A DNA stretch of 46,774 nt from JADFNO01 sp965369945 (lineage in GTDB: Bacteria > Planctomycetota > Phycisphaerae > Phycisphaerales > SM1A02), in the NCBI GenBank assembly GCA_965369945.1, contig CBDUST010000004.1, positions 1 to 46,774 on the forward strand, written 5' to 3'. The translations under genes and the position numbers were made by a program. Positions 24,689 to 32,701 of the stretch are shown in pieces. The notes beneath the pieces were generated by a model. It worked only from the letters and a program-made list of their open reading frames with translations, did no database searches and was not told where the DNA came from. Numbering within the stretch: position 1 is the first letter of the stretch; every line of letters starts with the position of its first letter.

Positions 24689-25405
24689 TCAGGTGAACAA
24701 TCCGTAGACCCACTTGGAGAAACTGAACAAGGCCTCCGAATCCTGCAAAGGTAGCCGTACCAGGGAAACAAGATGGAGGATAAGACCAATTATGTAAACC
24801 GGATGAATTCGACGACGGGTAGCGAAATCGAATGCCATACCGAAAAGGATCGGTGAAGAATACAGTACGAAAAGGATGAGTGGAAACGCAGACAGAAAAG
24901 TCATCCGACCAACCGCCGGCCCCATCAACACAACCGTCGCAACAATGATCAGGCGCTTATGAATCTGAGGGCTCTTGCGGTAGGCAATTGCAGCCGTAAG
25001 AAAACCGCTAAACAATAATAAGTCGACCGACGAAATGACCAGCGAACGGTGTGCTTCGCGAACATCACCTGCCGCCATATGATCAGAAAATCGCATGGCC
25101 AGCGCGGTAAGAACTACTGCGACCATCAAGGCTGCATACCCGACGGCGAACCACCCCAACTTCCTATGCCACTTCAGACGCCCGGTGTACGCAAGCAAGG
25201 TCTGTGCAACAAAGAGCACGATCCAGCCTGAAAAAACGACCGCATGAATCTCGATGATGGGTTTTAGGTCGAAGGCGCCCCGGAGCAGTAGTCCGTAGTA
25301 GGTAGGCCAAAAGCCGACGACAACCAACGCAGCCATCCATAAGCCCAGCGCAAGATAGAAGCTCCGCGACAAAGGATTCGGTTGGCTGCGGGGTTGCTGG
25401 GTCAT
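24689..25405 (-). CDS. Uncharacterised 6-7 helix membrane protein
   Basis: 238 aa. Membrane segments: FYLALGLWMAALVVVGFW, IIEIHAVVFSGWIVLFVAQT, LGWFAVGYAALMVAVVLTAL, LVISSVDLLLFSGFLTAAIA, LIIVATVVLMGPAVGRM, FPLILFVLYSSPILFGM and VYIIGLILHLVSLVRLP. Charged loop motifs between helices (HAVVFSGW, GRLKWHRKLGW, REAHRSL, KSPQIHKRL) place several His at membrane edges, like some haem- or quinone-binding small membrane families, but I cannot name the family. The base composition looks lower in G+C than the neighbours, and copies of a 33-nt repeat stand at each end of the gene. This hints at acquisition as a unit; it could also be chance. Confidence 0.68.
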   Translation of the reverse strand: MTQQPRSQPNPLSRSFYLALGLWMAALVVVGFWPTYYGLLLRGAFDLKPIIEIHAVVFSGWIVLFVAQTLLAYTGRLKWHRKLGWFAVGYAALMVAVVLTALAMRFSDHMAAGDVREAHRSLVISSVDLLLFSGFLTAAIAYRKSPQIHKRLIIVATVVLMGPAVGRMTFLSAFPLILFVLYSSPILFGMAFDFATRRRIHPVYIIGLILHLVSLVRLPLQDSEALFSFSKWVYGLFT

Positions 25406-25420
25406 GGATTGGATGATTAC

Positions 25421-25453
25421 GTTACCCGCGGATTGCTATCCGTGGGCGTCGCG
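25421..25453 (+). repeat. 33-nt direct repeat, copy 2, with internal hairpin
   Basis: Differs from copy 1 at one base (A to G in the left arm, turning one stem pair into a G-T wobble). It lies between the start of the membrane-protein gene and the end of the citrate synthase gene. Confidence 0.9.
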
Positions 25454-25470
25454 CAAGGAGGCAATTTGCG

Positions 25471-26655
25471 TTATCCCTCATTCCACTTCTTCAACGCCGG
25501 CCCCGTGTAGTTCGCCAGCGGGCGGATGATGCGGTTGTATTTGTGCTGCTCCATGATGTGGGCGCACCAGCCGGTGATACGGCTCGCAACAAAGATCGGT
25601 GTGTATTGCGGGACGGGAATCCCCATCACGAAGTACGTCATACCGCACGGGAAATCGACGTTGGGATAAATATTCTTCTTCTCGAACATGATCTGCTGCA
25701 CGCGGTCGCCGATGTCGAACCACTTTTTCGAGTCCGGCCCTTGCTGGTCAGCAATTTGCAGACCCCACGAGCGCAGGATTCCCGCGCGGTGGTCGCCGTT
25801 CTTGTATACGCGATGCCCGAAGCCCATCAGCTTGCGTTTCTCAGCAAACGCCTCAGCCATGAACGAATCCACATCACCTTTGCCCGCGGAGATGTAGGCG
25901 TCGATGTCCTTGAGCATTTCCATAGCCTTTTCGTTCGCGCCGCCATGCAGTGGCCCTTTCAGTGCGCCAATCGCGCCGCACACCGCTGAGTGCATATCCG
26001 CTTCGGTCGAGGCGATCACGCGCGCCGCAAACGTAGACGCATTGAAATCATGCTCTGCATAAAGGATCAGCGAAACATCCATCACCTTGGCGATCAACTC
26101 GCTGGGTTTCTCGCCCATCATGCACCACAGCAAGTTTGCCGCCAAGTCAAGATTCGGATCAGGATCGACCGGCGTCTTGCCATCGCGATTCATCTGGCCG
26201 TAGCCGATGATCGTGGGAATCTGCGCAAGCAATCGCTTGGACTTGCGCAACCCGGCCTCGGGCGAATGGTCTTCGCAATCGGGATCGACATGCGAGAGGA
26301 GCGAAATGCCAGTGCGAAGGATTCCCATGGGATGAGCGTCATCGGAGCCGGGCTCGCTGCGCGCGATCTTGCCGATGACTTCTAAGATGCCGCGATCAAC
26401 GGCGCGCATCGATACCAGTTCGTCCTTGAAACGCTTCAATTCATCTGCGCTCGGCTTGTGCCCCACGAGCAACACATGCGCGACTTCTTCAAAGGTCGCG
26501 TGCTCAGCAAGGTCAGCGATCTCATACCCGCGATAGATCAGCTCGGTTTGCGAAACCTGGCAGACTTCGGTGTCGCCAATGGTCTGCCCCGCCAAGCCGC
26601 GCGTGTCTTTGGGTTTTTCGGAGGGCTTTACTTCGGTCGAGGTAGTCATGGTCAT
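25471..26655 (-). CDS. Citrate synthase (citrate/2-methylcitrate synthase family)
   Basis: 394 aa, the short bacterial form. It condenses acetyl-CoA (or propionyl-CoA) with oxaloacetate. Catalytic residues: His in KGPLHGGANEKAM, His in MGFGHRVYKNGDHR, and Asp in IYPNVDFPCGMTY. DTEVCQVSQTELIYRGYEI at the start and ITGWCAHIMEQ near the end are hallmark segments of the family. The citrate and 2-methylcitrate forms cannot be separated by motif alone. A methylisocitrate-lyase-like gene lies ~5 kb away, so either activity is plausible. Neighbours are an unrelated membrane protein downstream and a divergent-like gap of ~165 bp upstream. Confidence 0.92.
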   Translation of the reverse strand: MTMTTSTEVKPSEKPKDTRGLAGQTIGDTEVCQVSQTELIYRGYEIADLAEHATFEEVAHVLLVGHKPSADELKRFKDELVSMRAVDRGILEVIGKIARSEPGSDDAHPMGILRTGISLLSHVDPDCEDHSPEAGLRKSKRLLAQIPTIIGYGQMNRDGKTPVDPDPNLDLAANLLWCMMGEKPSELIAKVMDVSLILYAEHDFNASTFAARVIASTEADMHSAVCGAIGALKGPLHGGANEKAMEMLKDIDAYISAGKGDVDSFMAEAFAEKRKLMGFGHRVYKNGDHRAGILRSWGLQIADQQGPDSKKWFDIGDRVQQIMFEKKNIYPNVDFPCGMTYFVMGIPVPQYTPIFVASRITGWCAHIMEQHKYNRIIRPLANYTGPALKKWNEG

Positions 26656-26820
26656 GATCCCAAAGAGACAGACAAATAGATGAACAACAGGCTCATTCAG
26701 CCGGCACGTACCCCTTTTGGCCCGCCCACCGCCAGCTGAGAGTCTATGGTAGCCGATTCATCCGAATTGTGATTTGCGATCGCCAGCGTTGATTGCAGCC
26801 GGTTCAATGAGAGGGCCGGA

Positions 26821-27669
26821 TCAACTGTTCCGCTTCAGGACGACGAATTTTGCACCGGGTAGATCGACCGGCGCGATGCGCTCCTTGCAGAACTCAATCA
26901 GCACATCATCAAGCTCGGTGAAGAAATCCATGAAGTACTGCCGCGTTGATTCGTTCATATCCGACTTGAGAATCGTCGCCATCGTTGTGCCGATGTTTTG
27001 GAATCTGGCGCGCAGGCTGTTCTCCGGCCCGTCGATTCCCATCATGGCGTTCCCGAGAAACAGGCATGGCCGAATTTCAACAATGCGCAGGCCTGCAGCA
27101 TTAACGACTCGTTCAAATTCATACCGACTGCGCACAAGCATCCAGTCCGTGCGCATGGTCATGCGCGGCAGAAACTCGGTCGTCACAATGCAACCCTCGG
27201 GCGCAACAAGCTGTGATAGGTTGGCAATCGCTTGAGCAAACAGCTCCGGCTCGGGGATATGAAACAGCACATTGGCAATGTTCACCAGATCAAATTGCTC
27301 GCCGAGATTCAGATCCGGTTGTGTGATGTCTGCAATTTTGAATTCCACGGTCGTGCCGGGCGCATCGGGCGACCATTTGCGCAGCAGATCGATGGAAGCT
27401 GTTGTGTAGTCAACGCCGATCAACCGCAGCGGCGCGAAACGATCGAGGAAATATCGAATCCAACGCCCCGAACCGGTGCCGACATCAAGGACGCGCCCAC
27501 CGTTGACACGCATCCCAAGGTCGGCAATAAGTCGTTCATACCGCGGGTAGATCGCCGCATCATGGAATTCGAGACTGTAAGTGAGATCGTCAACGCCTTC
27601 AGCCTTGTCGGATTTGCGTTTCCATTCAGTTTCGTAGTGGCTGTGGATGTCAGCTTGAGTCATCGGCAT
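26821..27669 (-). CDS. Class I SAM-dependent methyltransferase
   Basis: 282 aa; start ATG 27669 or 27663, neither with a strong ribosome binding site. A Rossmann-type methyltransferase: motif I GGRVLDVGTGSGRWIRYFL, acidic motif II IGVDYTTASIDLL, motif III VEFKIADITQPDLNL, post-motif ANVLFHIPEPELF. The N-terminus (HSHYETEWKRKSDKAEGVDD) is typical of the broad UbiE/Methyltransf_11-like group. The C-terminal ~90 residues (from about AGLRIVEIRPCLFLGNAMMG) are a helical extension that probably recognises the substrate, which is unknown. An 11-bp palindrome stands 47-79 bp upstream of the start. Confidence 0.78.
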   Translation of the reverse strand: MPMTQADIHSHYETEWKRKSDKAEGVDDLTYSLEFHDAAIYPRYERLIADLGMRVNGGRVLDVGTGSGRWIRYFLDRFAPLRLIGVDYTTASIDLLRKWSPDAPGTTVEFKIADITQPDLNLGEQFDLVNIANVLFHIPEPELFAQAIANLSQLVAPEGCIVTTEFLPRMTMRTDWMLVRSRYEFERVVNAAGLRIVEIRPCLFLGNAMMGIDGPENSLRARFQNIGTTMATILKSDMNESTRQYFMDFFTELDDVLIEFCKERIAPVDLPGAKFVVLKRNS

Positions 27670-27715
27670 GTCGGTCGCTCGTCGTTGTCGAGGCGCACGA
27701 TCTGCGCAGGAAATA

Positions 27716-27748
27716 GTCGAAACATCAGCACGTGGCGGATGTTTCGAC
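27716..27748. promoter_or_regulatory. 11-bp palindrome upstream of the methyltransferase
   Basis: GTCGAAACATC (27716-27726) and GATGTTTCGAC (27738-27748) are perfect inverted repeats around an 11-nt spacer. A further half-like CGAAAC follows at 27749-27754. It could be an operator or a transcribed hairpin. Confidence 0.4.
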
Positions 27749-27952
27749 CGAAACGATTCGTCAACCGTAGTATTTGTAGCTCAGCGAATCCAACGCGCAC
27801 CGGGTCACTCGTTCCGCGGATTGTTCAGCGTTATAGGACGACGCTGCACTTACGGCATTAGAGCAGTTTCACTGAAGACGTAGCGGCTGCGTGCGCTAGT
27901 CATCTAACGCCACGATGAATATGCCGGTCCCAACGGGTAGATCGGCGCGACT

Positions 27953-28028
27953 CCGGTGGCACGGGCATCCTGCCCGTACACGTGTCACGCCATGACAAGT
28001 CGCACGGGCAGGATGCCCGTGCCACCGG
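27953..28028. repeat. 76-nt hairpin repeat with perfect 25-bp arms (REP/MITE-like)
   Basis: Arms 27953-27977 and 28004-28028 are perfect reverse complements, built on CACGGGCATCCTGCCCGT; the 26-nt loop has its own small stem (TGTCA and TGACA). It sits in the 468-bp gap between the methyltransferase and SRPBCC genes. A spurious minus-strand reading frame over it spells phrases like VARASCPC and CTGRMPVPP. Similar hairpins with a CACGGGCA core are scattered in planctomycete genomes (memory, not searched). Apart from this and the palindrome, the gap 27670-28137 holds nothing I can support. Confidence 0.8.
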
Positions 28029-28137
28029 ACCATCGCATCGGCGAGGTTCGGATTGACTCGGGATGCCACCGGTCTTGAGGCAGCTACTTAGTCCCTCTTC
28101 TGCCATACCCTAACAATACAAGAGCAATGAAACTGCG

Positions 28138-28929
28138 CTAGAGTTTGTTCAGCGCGTTCGTCCATTGACGCTCGGTTGCTGCGACCTGGTCGGCAGGCAC
28201 GTCGTAGGTGGACAGCTCGATCGCGATCTTGCTCTTGTCTGCCTTGTCATGAACAGTGAGCACGAACACAGCGTCGTTGAGACCAGGAATCGTGCCGACC
28301 AGACGTCGCCCCGGTTTGATCAGCTTGGTTATGCCGTGGACCGCAAGTGAGTCGGCAAGCTTCAGTGCAAAGGGTGAACCGAGCGAGAGTGTTTCGCCGC
28401 CGAACAATCGCGACCATGTCTCGGATGCCCGAAGATCGATCGTCGCAGCGATGTTGGTAACTTGTCGCACCACGCCGGCGTGATTCGGGACATAGTGTGA
28501 CAGGATCGCCAGGAACATCGGCCAATCTTCGGCCGTGGCGTTGTACTCGCCGTCCCATTCTTTTTCCGGTCCTAAGCCTGCCTGCACGAGGCGCAGCACG
28601 GTCTTGCCGCCAGCGGATTTGAGGTGGTAGTCGGTGGTGATATCGACCGCAGCGATCGAATCTTCAGCTCCAAACGGCCCGCGATGCTCGGTAAACTGAA
28701 GCTGCTTGGGCGGATCCCAGATGGTAATCGGCGCTTCGCCTTCACACTCCGACCCCCATGAAAGCCAGATCGATCCACCCTTGCCAGGCGTGACGCGCGC
28801 ATCGTGAGGGAACCAACTCTTCAGTTGATCCGCTTCGGTGAGCGCCTTCCAAACGTCCTCGATCGACGCATCAATCTCGACCTCAAGGACGATCGTTCGG
28901 GATTGTTGTGCGGTTGATTGATCGGTCAT
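28138..28929 (-). CDS. SRPBCC/AHSA1-like protein, second of two paralogues
   Basis: 263 aa. N-terminal half is an AHSA1/START-type hydrophobic-ligand cavity: IVLEVEIDASIEDVWKALTE, LKSWFPHDARVTPGKGGSIW and LRLVQAGLG are typical. The C-terminal ~110 residues (from about ATIDLRASETWSRLFGGETL) form a second domain ending in a helix like VAATERQWTNALNKL. The neighbouring gene 28965 has the same two-part order and is a paralogue. The gene is the last in an ArsR-SRPBCC-SRPBCC operon, separated by 35 bp from its paralogue. ArsR/AHSA1 pairs are well known; the ligand and target cannot be read. No signal peptide. Confidence 0.8.
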   Translation of the reverse strand: MTDQSTAQQSRTIVLEVEIDASIEDVWKALTEADQLKSWFPHDARVTPGKGGSIWLSWGSECEGEAPITIWDPPKQLQFTEHRGPFGAEDSIAAVDITTDYHLKSAGGKTVLRLVQAGLGPEKEWDGEYNATAEDWPMFLAILSHYVPNHAGVVRQVTNIAATIDLRASETWSRLFGGETLSLGSPFALKLADSLAVHGITKLIKPGRRLVGTIPGLNDAVFVLTVHDKADKSKIAIELSTYDVPADQVAATERQWTNALNKL

Positions 28930-28964
28930 AGTCGTGACTCACCTGGAGTTGGAGTACATGGACT

Positions 28965-29837
28965 TCATACAGTCGGCGCAGCGGCAAATAGGCACGCCAT
29001 CATCTCGTCCCATCGTTTCTGGAGCGCATCGGTTTCCTCGGTCGGCAAACCGTATGTTGACAGCCAGAGGTTCACTTCTTTGTGCGGATCGGTGCCGTAT
29101 GGATCGTCGATGCGCACGCGCAAGAATGCGTTGTTGTGATTCTCGACCGTGGCGCAAAGATCATGGGGGCGTTTGATGATGTGGATCTCACCCTCCAAGG
29201 TGTCGCCGGTGGACATCGTCACCGCGTACCGATCGCCCGGCTTGAGCGCATCGACAGTGCCCTTAGCACATAGGCCATCGCCGGTCATCAGACGATCCCA
29301 GGCTTCCGCAAGGCTCATTTGGTCGAAGGTTTGCCGGGCATGAACAACCACGCGCTTCTGATCACGGTGGTTTTCCAAATAGTGTCTTAGACCGCGCAGC
29401 TCAAACTGCCAACCGCGCACGGTGCCATCGTACTGATGATCCCAACTTGGTTCGGGCGAGAATCCGGTATGAACCAGGCGAAGTAGAGTTGTCGAGCCGC
29501 GCGTTTCAAGATGAAAATCGACCGCAACAGGAACAGGTGCGAACGTACCGTTGGCCTTGGCCTCGGCTGCTTGCTCCGGCGGCGTGGCGTCGATCCACAC
29601 GAATTGAAGATGCTTGTTCTCTTCCCAAACACGAATGAGCGATTCGTGTTTGCAATCGTCCACTTCGTCACCCCACGTCATTGCGATCGACCCACCAACA
29701 CCCGGTTCGACACGGGCGTTGAGCGGAAACCAGTTCGTCAGTTCGTCTGCATCGGTCAGCGCTTTCCACACCGCATCGACGGGCGCTGCGATTTCAAATT
29801 CGGTCTCGATGGATCGGGTTTGTTGTGCGCTAGTCAT
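28965..29837 (-). CDS. SRPBCC/AHSA1-like protein, first of two paralogues
   Basis: 290 aa from ATG 29837 (ATG 29840 is equally possible): AAGGAG stands 4-7 nt upstream inside the ArsR-like gene, whose stop at 29830 overlaps this start. The order is the same as the next gene: SIETEFEIAAPVDAVWKALT, LTNWFPLNARVEPGVGGSIA, LRLVHTGFSPEPSWD, then a second domain from SLAEAWDRLMTGDGL to YGLPTEETDALQKRWDEM. The overlap with the upstream regulator gene indicates translational coupling. Cytoplasmic. The open frame continues upstream through the regulator, but those residues look non-native. Confidence 0.82.
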   Translation of the reverse strand: MTSAQQTRSIETEFEIAAPVDAVWKALTDADELTNWFPLNARVEPGVGGSIAMTWGDEVDDCKHESLIRVWEENKHLQFVWIDATPPEQAAEAKANGTFAPVPVAVDFHLETRGSTTLLRLVHTGFSPEPSWDHQYDGTVRGWQFELRGLRHYLENHRDQKRVVVHARQTFDQMSLAEAWDRLMTGDGLCAKGTVDALKPGDRYAVTMSTGDTLEGEIHIIKRPHDLCATVENHNNAFLRVRIDDPYGTDPHKEVNLWLSTYGLPTEETDALQKRWDEMMACLFAAAPTV

Positions 29838-30489
29838 CATCGGTCTCCTTGGAAGCGGCGTGGTCTTTCTCCTCAGCCGCTGCTTGTTCATCCGTTTTGG
29901 TTATTGTCGGATGCGCGCCGATCAGGAAGCGCATCGCACGGCCATCGGGCGCGCTGTCGTTGTGATACTTCGCGATCAAGTTGGCGAATGTGTTGGCAAG
30001 CTCGTCAGTAAACGCGTGGCGATCTTTCGCCGATGCGAAGCGAACGTCTGCTTGAAGGGTCAGCGTGGCTAAATTCTTGTCAACGTTTTTAGCTCGGCGG
30101 CGCAACACGATCACATCGCGCACCATCCGCCAAGCACTAGCCATCAGATAGGTCGATGAGAATCGATCCTGCACTTCGTCAGGCGTGTTGCCCAGTGATC
30201 CCAACACCTCGGGGCTGATCAGATAAGAACGAGCGGTGCGACAGACAATGCGCTCCAGGCAGTTGCCCTTTTTGCGTTCCTCAACCAGCTCGGTAAATCC
30301 CGCCTGCTCCAGTTCACGCAAGTGGTAATTGACCTTCTGACGGGGCAGGCCCAATCGTCTGGCGAGCTCAGCCGCCGAGGCTGGCTCATCCAGCTCCGAC
30401 AGCAATTGGCTACGGATGGGGTGCAAGACCATCGCCGCCCGTGAAGGCTCCTCAATAACCTGCATGTTGGATCGAGCAACAGCTGACAC
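29830..30489 (-). CDS. ArsR-family winged-helix transcriptional regulator
   Basis: 219 aa from GTG 30489, with GGAG 10 nt upstream; ATG 30465 is an alternative without a Shine-Dalgarno box. The N-terminal winged helix reads HPIRSQLLSELDEPASAAEL, ARRLGLPRQKVNYHLRELEQ and AGFTELVEERKKGNCLER, the HTH_5/HTH_20 type. It lacks the CxC metal motif of ArsR/SmtB sensors. The C-terminal half (helical, RMVRDVIVLRRRAKNVD) may dimerise or bind a ligand. A strong promoter with two CAGTGGTC direct repeats lies upstream and suggests autoregulation. It leads an operon with two SRPBCC genes. Confidence 0.82.
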   Translation of the reverse strand: MSAVARSNMQVIEEPSRAAMVLHPIRSQLLSELDEPASAAELARRLGLPRQKVNYHLRELEQAGFTELVEERKKGNCLERIVCRTARSYLISPEVLGSLGNTPDEVQDRFSSTYLMASAWRMVRDVIVLRRRAKNVDKNLATLTLQADVRFASAKDRHAFTDELANTFANLIAKYHNDSAPDGRAMRFLIGAHPTITKTDEQAAAEEKDHAASKETDDD

Positions 30490-30570
30490 GGCGGTCTACT
30501 CCCTGAAGGCGGCTCGCCTGGGGTCCCAAGTCAGGCGACCCGTCTTGAGCCTCGATCACGGCAAAGCCAT

Positions 30571-30612
30571 GACCACTGAAGACCACTGTAGACCGACAAA
30601 GTTATTTGTCAA
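30571..30612 (-). promoter_or_regulatory. Promoter and direct-repeat operator of the arsR-SRPBCC operon
   Basis: On the minus strand, TTGACA (30612-30607) and TACAGT (30590-30585) are 16 bp apart. Two CAGTGGTC repeats (30588-30581 and 30578-30571), spaced exactly 10 bp, overlap and follow the -10. Binding there would block initiation. Confidence 0.58.
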
Positions 30613-30646
30613 GCAAAAAATATAGTTCGGCTGATAGTTGAGGTAA

Positions 30647-31102
30647 CTATTCCCTTGGCTCATCGGAATCTAGGACGGGAGTTCGCCGTCTCATGACAAG
30701 CTCCACCAAGGACACGATCCCATAGGCAGCGCCGGCCGCCAACGTGCTGTAGATGGGCGCGAAGATGAAGCCGATCGCCGCCGTCGATGATGTCGACATC
30801 ATGATCGACAGGACCATCCAGATCATCAGGACACCTGGCGCTATCACGAGAGCCACATGCCGCAACAGGCTTTGTTTTGGGCGCAGTACCTCGATGAGGA
30901 ACACAAGGCCGAACGGCGGCAGCATGAAGAGGAAGGCCAACACGGGGACGGGAGACTCGATGAGCACGGGGGCGAGCCAGGCGATGACCGGAGGGGAGAC
31001 GGCGATGATCGCGTGCGCGGCCCACGGCTGTCGGACTGGTTTAGGCGTGGGGATTGGTCCGGGACGAGTCGGCGGCGTCTGTGGATGGATAGACTCGGTC
31101 AA
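30647..31102 (-). CDS. Small membrane protein, proline-rich N-terminus
   Basis: 151 aa from TTG 31102, chosen because GGAG lies 8 nt upstream; the open frame extends 24 codons further without a Shine-Dalgarno box. The N-terminus is Pro-rich (PQTPPTRPGPIPTPKPVRQP), followed by membrane segments AAHAIIAVSPPVIAWLAPVL, VPVLAFLFMLPPFGLVFLI, HVALVIAPGVLMIWMVLSIM and FIFAPIYSTLAAGAAYGIVS. Function unknown. It is the nearest gene upstream of the arsR operon on the same strand, but separated by that operon's own promoter. It may belong with the zinc-ribbon gene 31284 (181 bp away). Confidence 0.6.
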   Translation of the reverse strand: MTESIHPQTPPTRPGPIPTPKPVRQPWAAHAIIAVSPPVIAWLAPVLIESPVPVLAFLFMLPPFGLVFLIEVLRPKQSLLRHVALVIAPGVLMIWMVLSIMMSTSSTAAIGFIFAPIYSTLAAGAAYGIVSLVELVMRRRTPVLDSDEPRE

Positions 31103-31283
31103 CGCAGAATCTCCTACCGTATGATGACTGTAGCCGGTTGGTCGCACCCACGAGCCACGCCACGCTCTGGGCAACCTGTCGTCCTGAGACTTGGGGCTCT
31201 TGCCGTTGGACTTTGCCTTGCGCAGCAGTTACTTCTTAGCCTCGGCATCCAATTCGGCCTCTCGCCTGTACCCACGATGCCCT

Positions 31284-31766
31284 TTACGGCAGCATATAGC
31301 TCAGGAAGATGAAAAAGGCACTGAGGTGGATCACCCATATCAGGACCGCCCACATGACCTGGCGGGGCTGTGGTTGCCTGACGAATCGCCTGCTGAAGAT
31401 GATGATCGCCCCGGCGACGGCTGCACTGGCAAGGAAAAACGATCCGGTAAGGATCACACCGAGTGGAACGGAAGAAGGTGGCCGAAGGTTCCCCACGCTC
31501 AACGCGATCAAAAACATCACCGCCATAATGCCGGCCGTGACGCCGGTAAAGATTCCCGGGGCGACCGTAGCGAGCAGCCAGCGGATGGGGTAGGTCCGCC
31601 CACCCACCTTCAGCACAAGCGGCTCTTCACATTCCGGGCAGACCGGCTTCGTGAGATTTCGCAGGTTGTAGCCGCAGCACGGACACGCTGCGTCTCGATC
31701 GCGCACAAACGCTAGAAGCAGTCCGTCCGCATCGGTCAGCAGCTCAGGCTGGGGCGACGCACCCAT
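31284..31766 (-). CDS. Small zinc-ribbon membrane protein (CPCCGYNLR type), paralogue of 10716
   Basis: 160 aa from ATG 31766, which follows the TGA of the lyase gene by 2 nt, suggesting translational coupling; GTG 31796 upstream is an alternative. A zinc ribbon (CPCCGYNLRN then CPECEEPL) is followed by YPIRWLLATV and membrane helices (LLATVAPGIFTGVTAGIMAV, LGVILTGSFFLASAAVAGAI, VMWAVLIWVIHLSAFFIFL). The domain order matches the protein at 10716, though overall identity appears low. Function unknown. Confidence 0.7.
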   Translation of the reverse strand: MGASPQPELLTDADGLLLAFVRDRDAACPCCGYNLRNLTKPVCPECEEPLVLKVGGRTYPIRWLLATVAPGIFTGVTAGIMAVMFLIALSVGNLRPPSSVPLGVILTGSFFLASAAVAGAIIIFSRRFVRQPQPRQVMWAVLIWVIHLSAFFIFLSYMLP

Positions 31767-31768
31767 GA

Positions 31769-32635
31769 TCAGCTTGAGGCGCTGGGAAAATCCCACTGCT
31801 CGGACGGTGTGTAGTTCAGCAGATCGTATAGCTCAGATCGAGTTTGCATCTGATCAACTACGCCGCTGAGTGTGCCCTTGTTCTTGAGTTCCGTAAGGCC
31901 GGCCTCGACCGTCTTCATCGCCATGCGCATCACGCTCAATGGATAGATCACCAGTTGATAGCCCAATTCGGCGAAACGGCTGGTTGGGATATGAGGCGTC
32001 TTGCCAAACTCGGTCATGTTGGCCAGCAGCAAACCAGGCGAGCCGGCGGCGAACGCAGCGAACTCGTCCTCACTTTCCAAACCCTCTGGGAAAATCATTT
32101 CAGCACCGGCTTGGCGATACGCGTTGGCGCGGTTGATCGCGTCATCCATACCAGCGACCGAATGTGCATCGGTTCGCGCGATGATGAGTAGATCGCTAGC
32201 GAGCCTTGCGGAGACCGCTGCGGCGACCTTCTCGACCATGTGATCGATCGACACGAGCGTCTTGCCCTCTAAGTGCCCGCATCGTTTGGGGAAGACCTGA
32301 TCTTCAAGGTGCAAGCCTGCTGCGCCTGCACGCTCGTAGTCGACGACGGTTCGGGCTGTAGATTCCGCTTCGCCGTAACCGGTATCCGCATCGACAATCG
32401 TGGGCAGGCCGCTCGTTTGCGTGATCTCACGAATGGTGCGACACATTTCACTGAGCGAGATCAGGCCGATATCGGGGACGCCCGCAACATTGGCGGTCGC
32501 CCCGCCGGAAATGTAGCACGCGTCAAACCCAGCTCGCGCGACGGCGCGCCCAACCAGCGCGTTGAACGCCCCAGGCGCAACGACTGTGCCGCGCTGCATG
32601 GCCTCACGAAGGATTCTGCCGGGATGGGTGGTCAT
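31769..32635 (-). CDS. Isocitrate lyase/PEP mutase-family enzyme, methylisocitrate lyase-like
   Basis: 288 aa, the usual size of PrpB. It probably cleaves 2-methylisocitrate to succinate and pyruvate, the last step of the methylcitrate cycle. Motifs: VVAPGAFNALVGRAVARAG, IVDADTGYGEA (Mg2+ ligands), LHLEDQVFPKRCGHLEGKTL with the KRCGH active-site loop, and IIARTDAHSVAG. Carboxyphosphonoenolpyruvate- or oxaloacetate-type relatives share these motifs, so substrate certainty is moderate. A TauE-like permease gene is 66 bp upstream; the zinc-ribbon gene follows with a 2-bp gap. Citrate synthase is ~5 kb away; no prpD was seen. Confidence 0.82.
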   Translation of the reverse strand: MTTHPGRILREAMQRGTVVAPGAFNALVGRAVARAGFDACYISGGATANVAGVPDIGLISLSEMCRTIREITQTSGLPTIVDADTGYGEAESTARTVVDYERAGAAGLHLEDQVFPKRCGHLEGKTLVSIDHMVEKVAAAVSARLASDLLIIARTDAHSVAGMDDAINRANAYRQAGAEMIFPEGLESEDEFAAFAAGSPGLLLANMTEFGKTPHIPTSRFAELGYQLVIYPLSVMRMAMKTVEAGLTELKNKGTLSGVVDQMQTRSELYDLLNYTPSEQWDFPSASS

Positions 32636-32701
32636 GTTCGCATGATCGGGTCAATGAGGGGTTTGCTGAGGAACGCAGTGTGACATAAACGCAACGATTG
32701 T

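Noticed and set aside
27900..28106. Minus-strand open frame of 68 codons
   Set aside because: It lies over the 76-nt hairpin repeat and spells repeat-derived phrases (VARASCPC, CTGRMPVPP) typical of false genes; no ribosome binding site.
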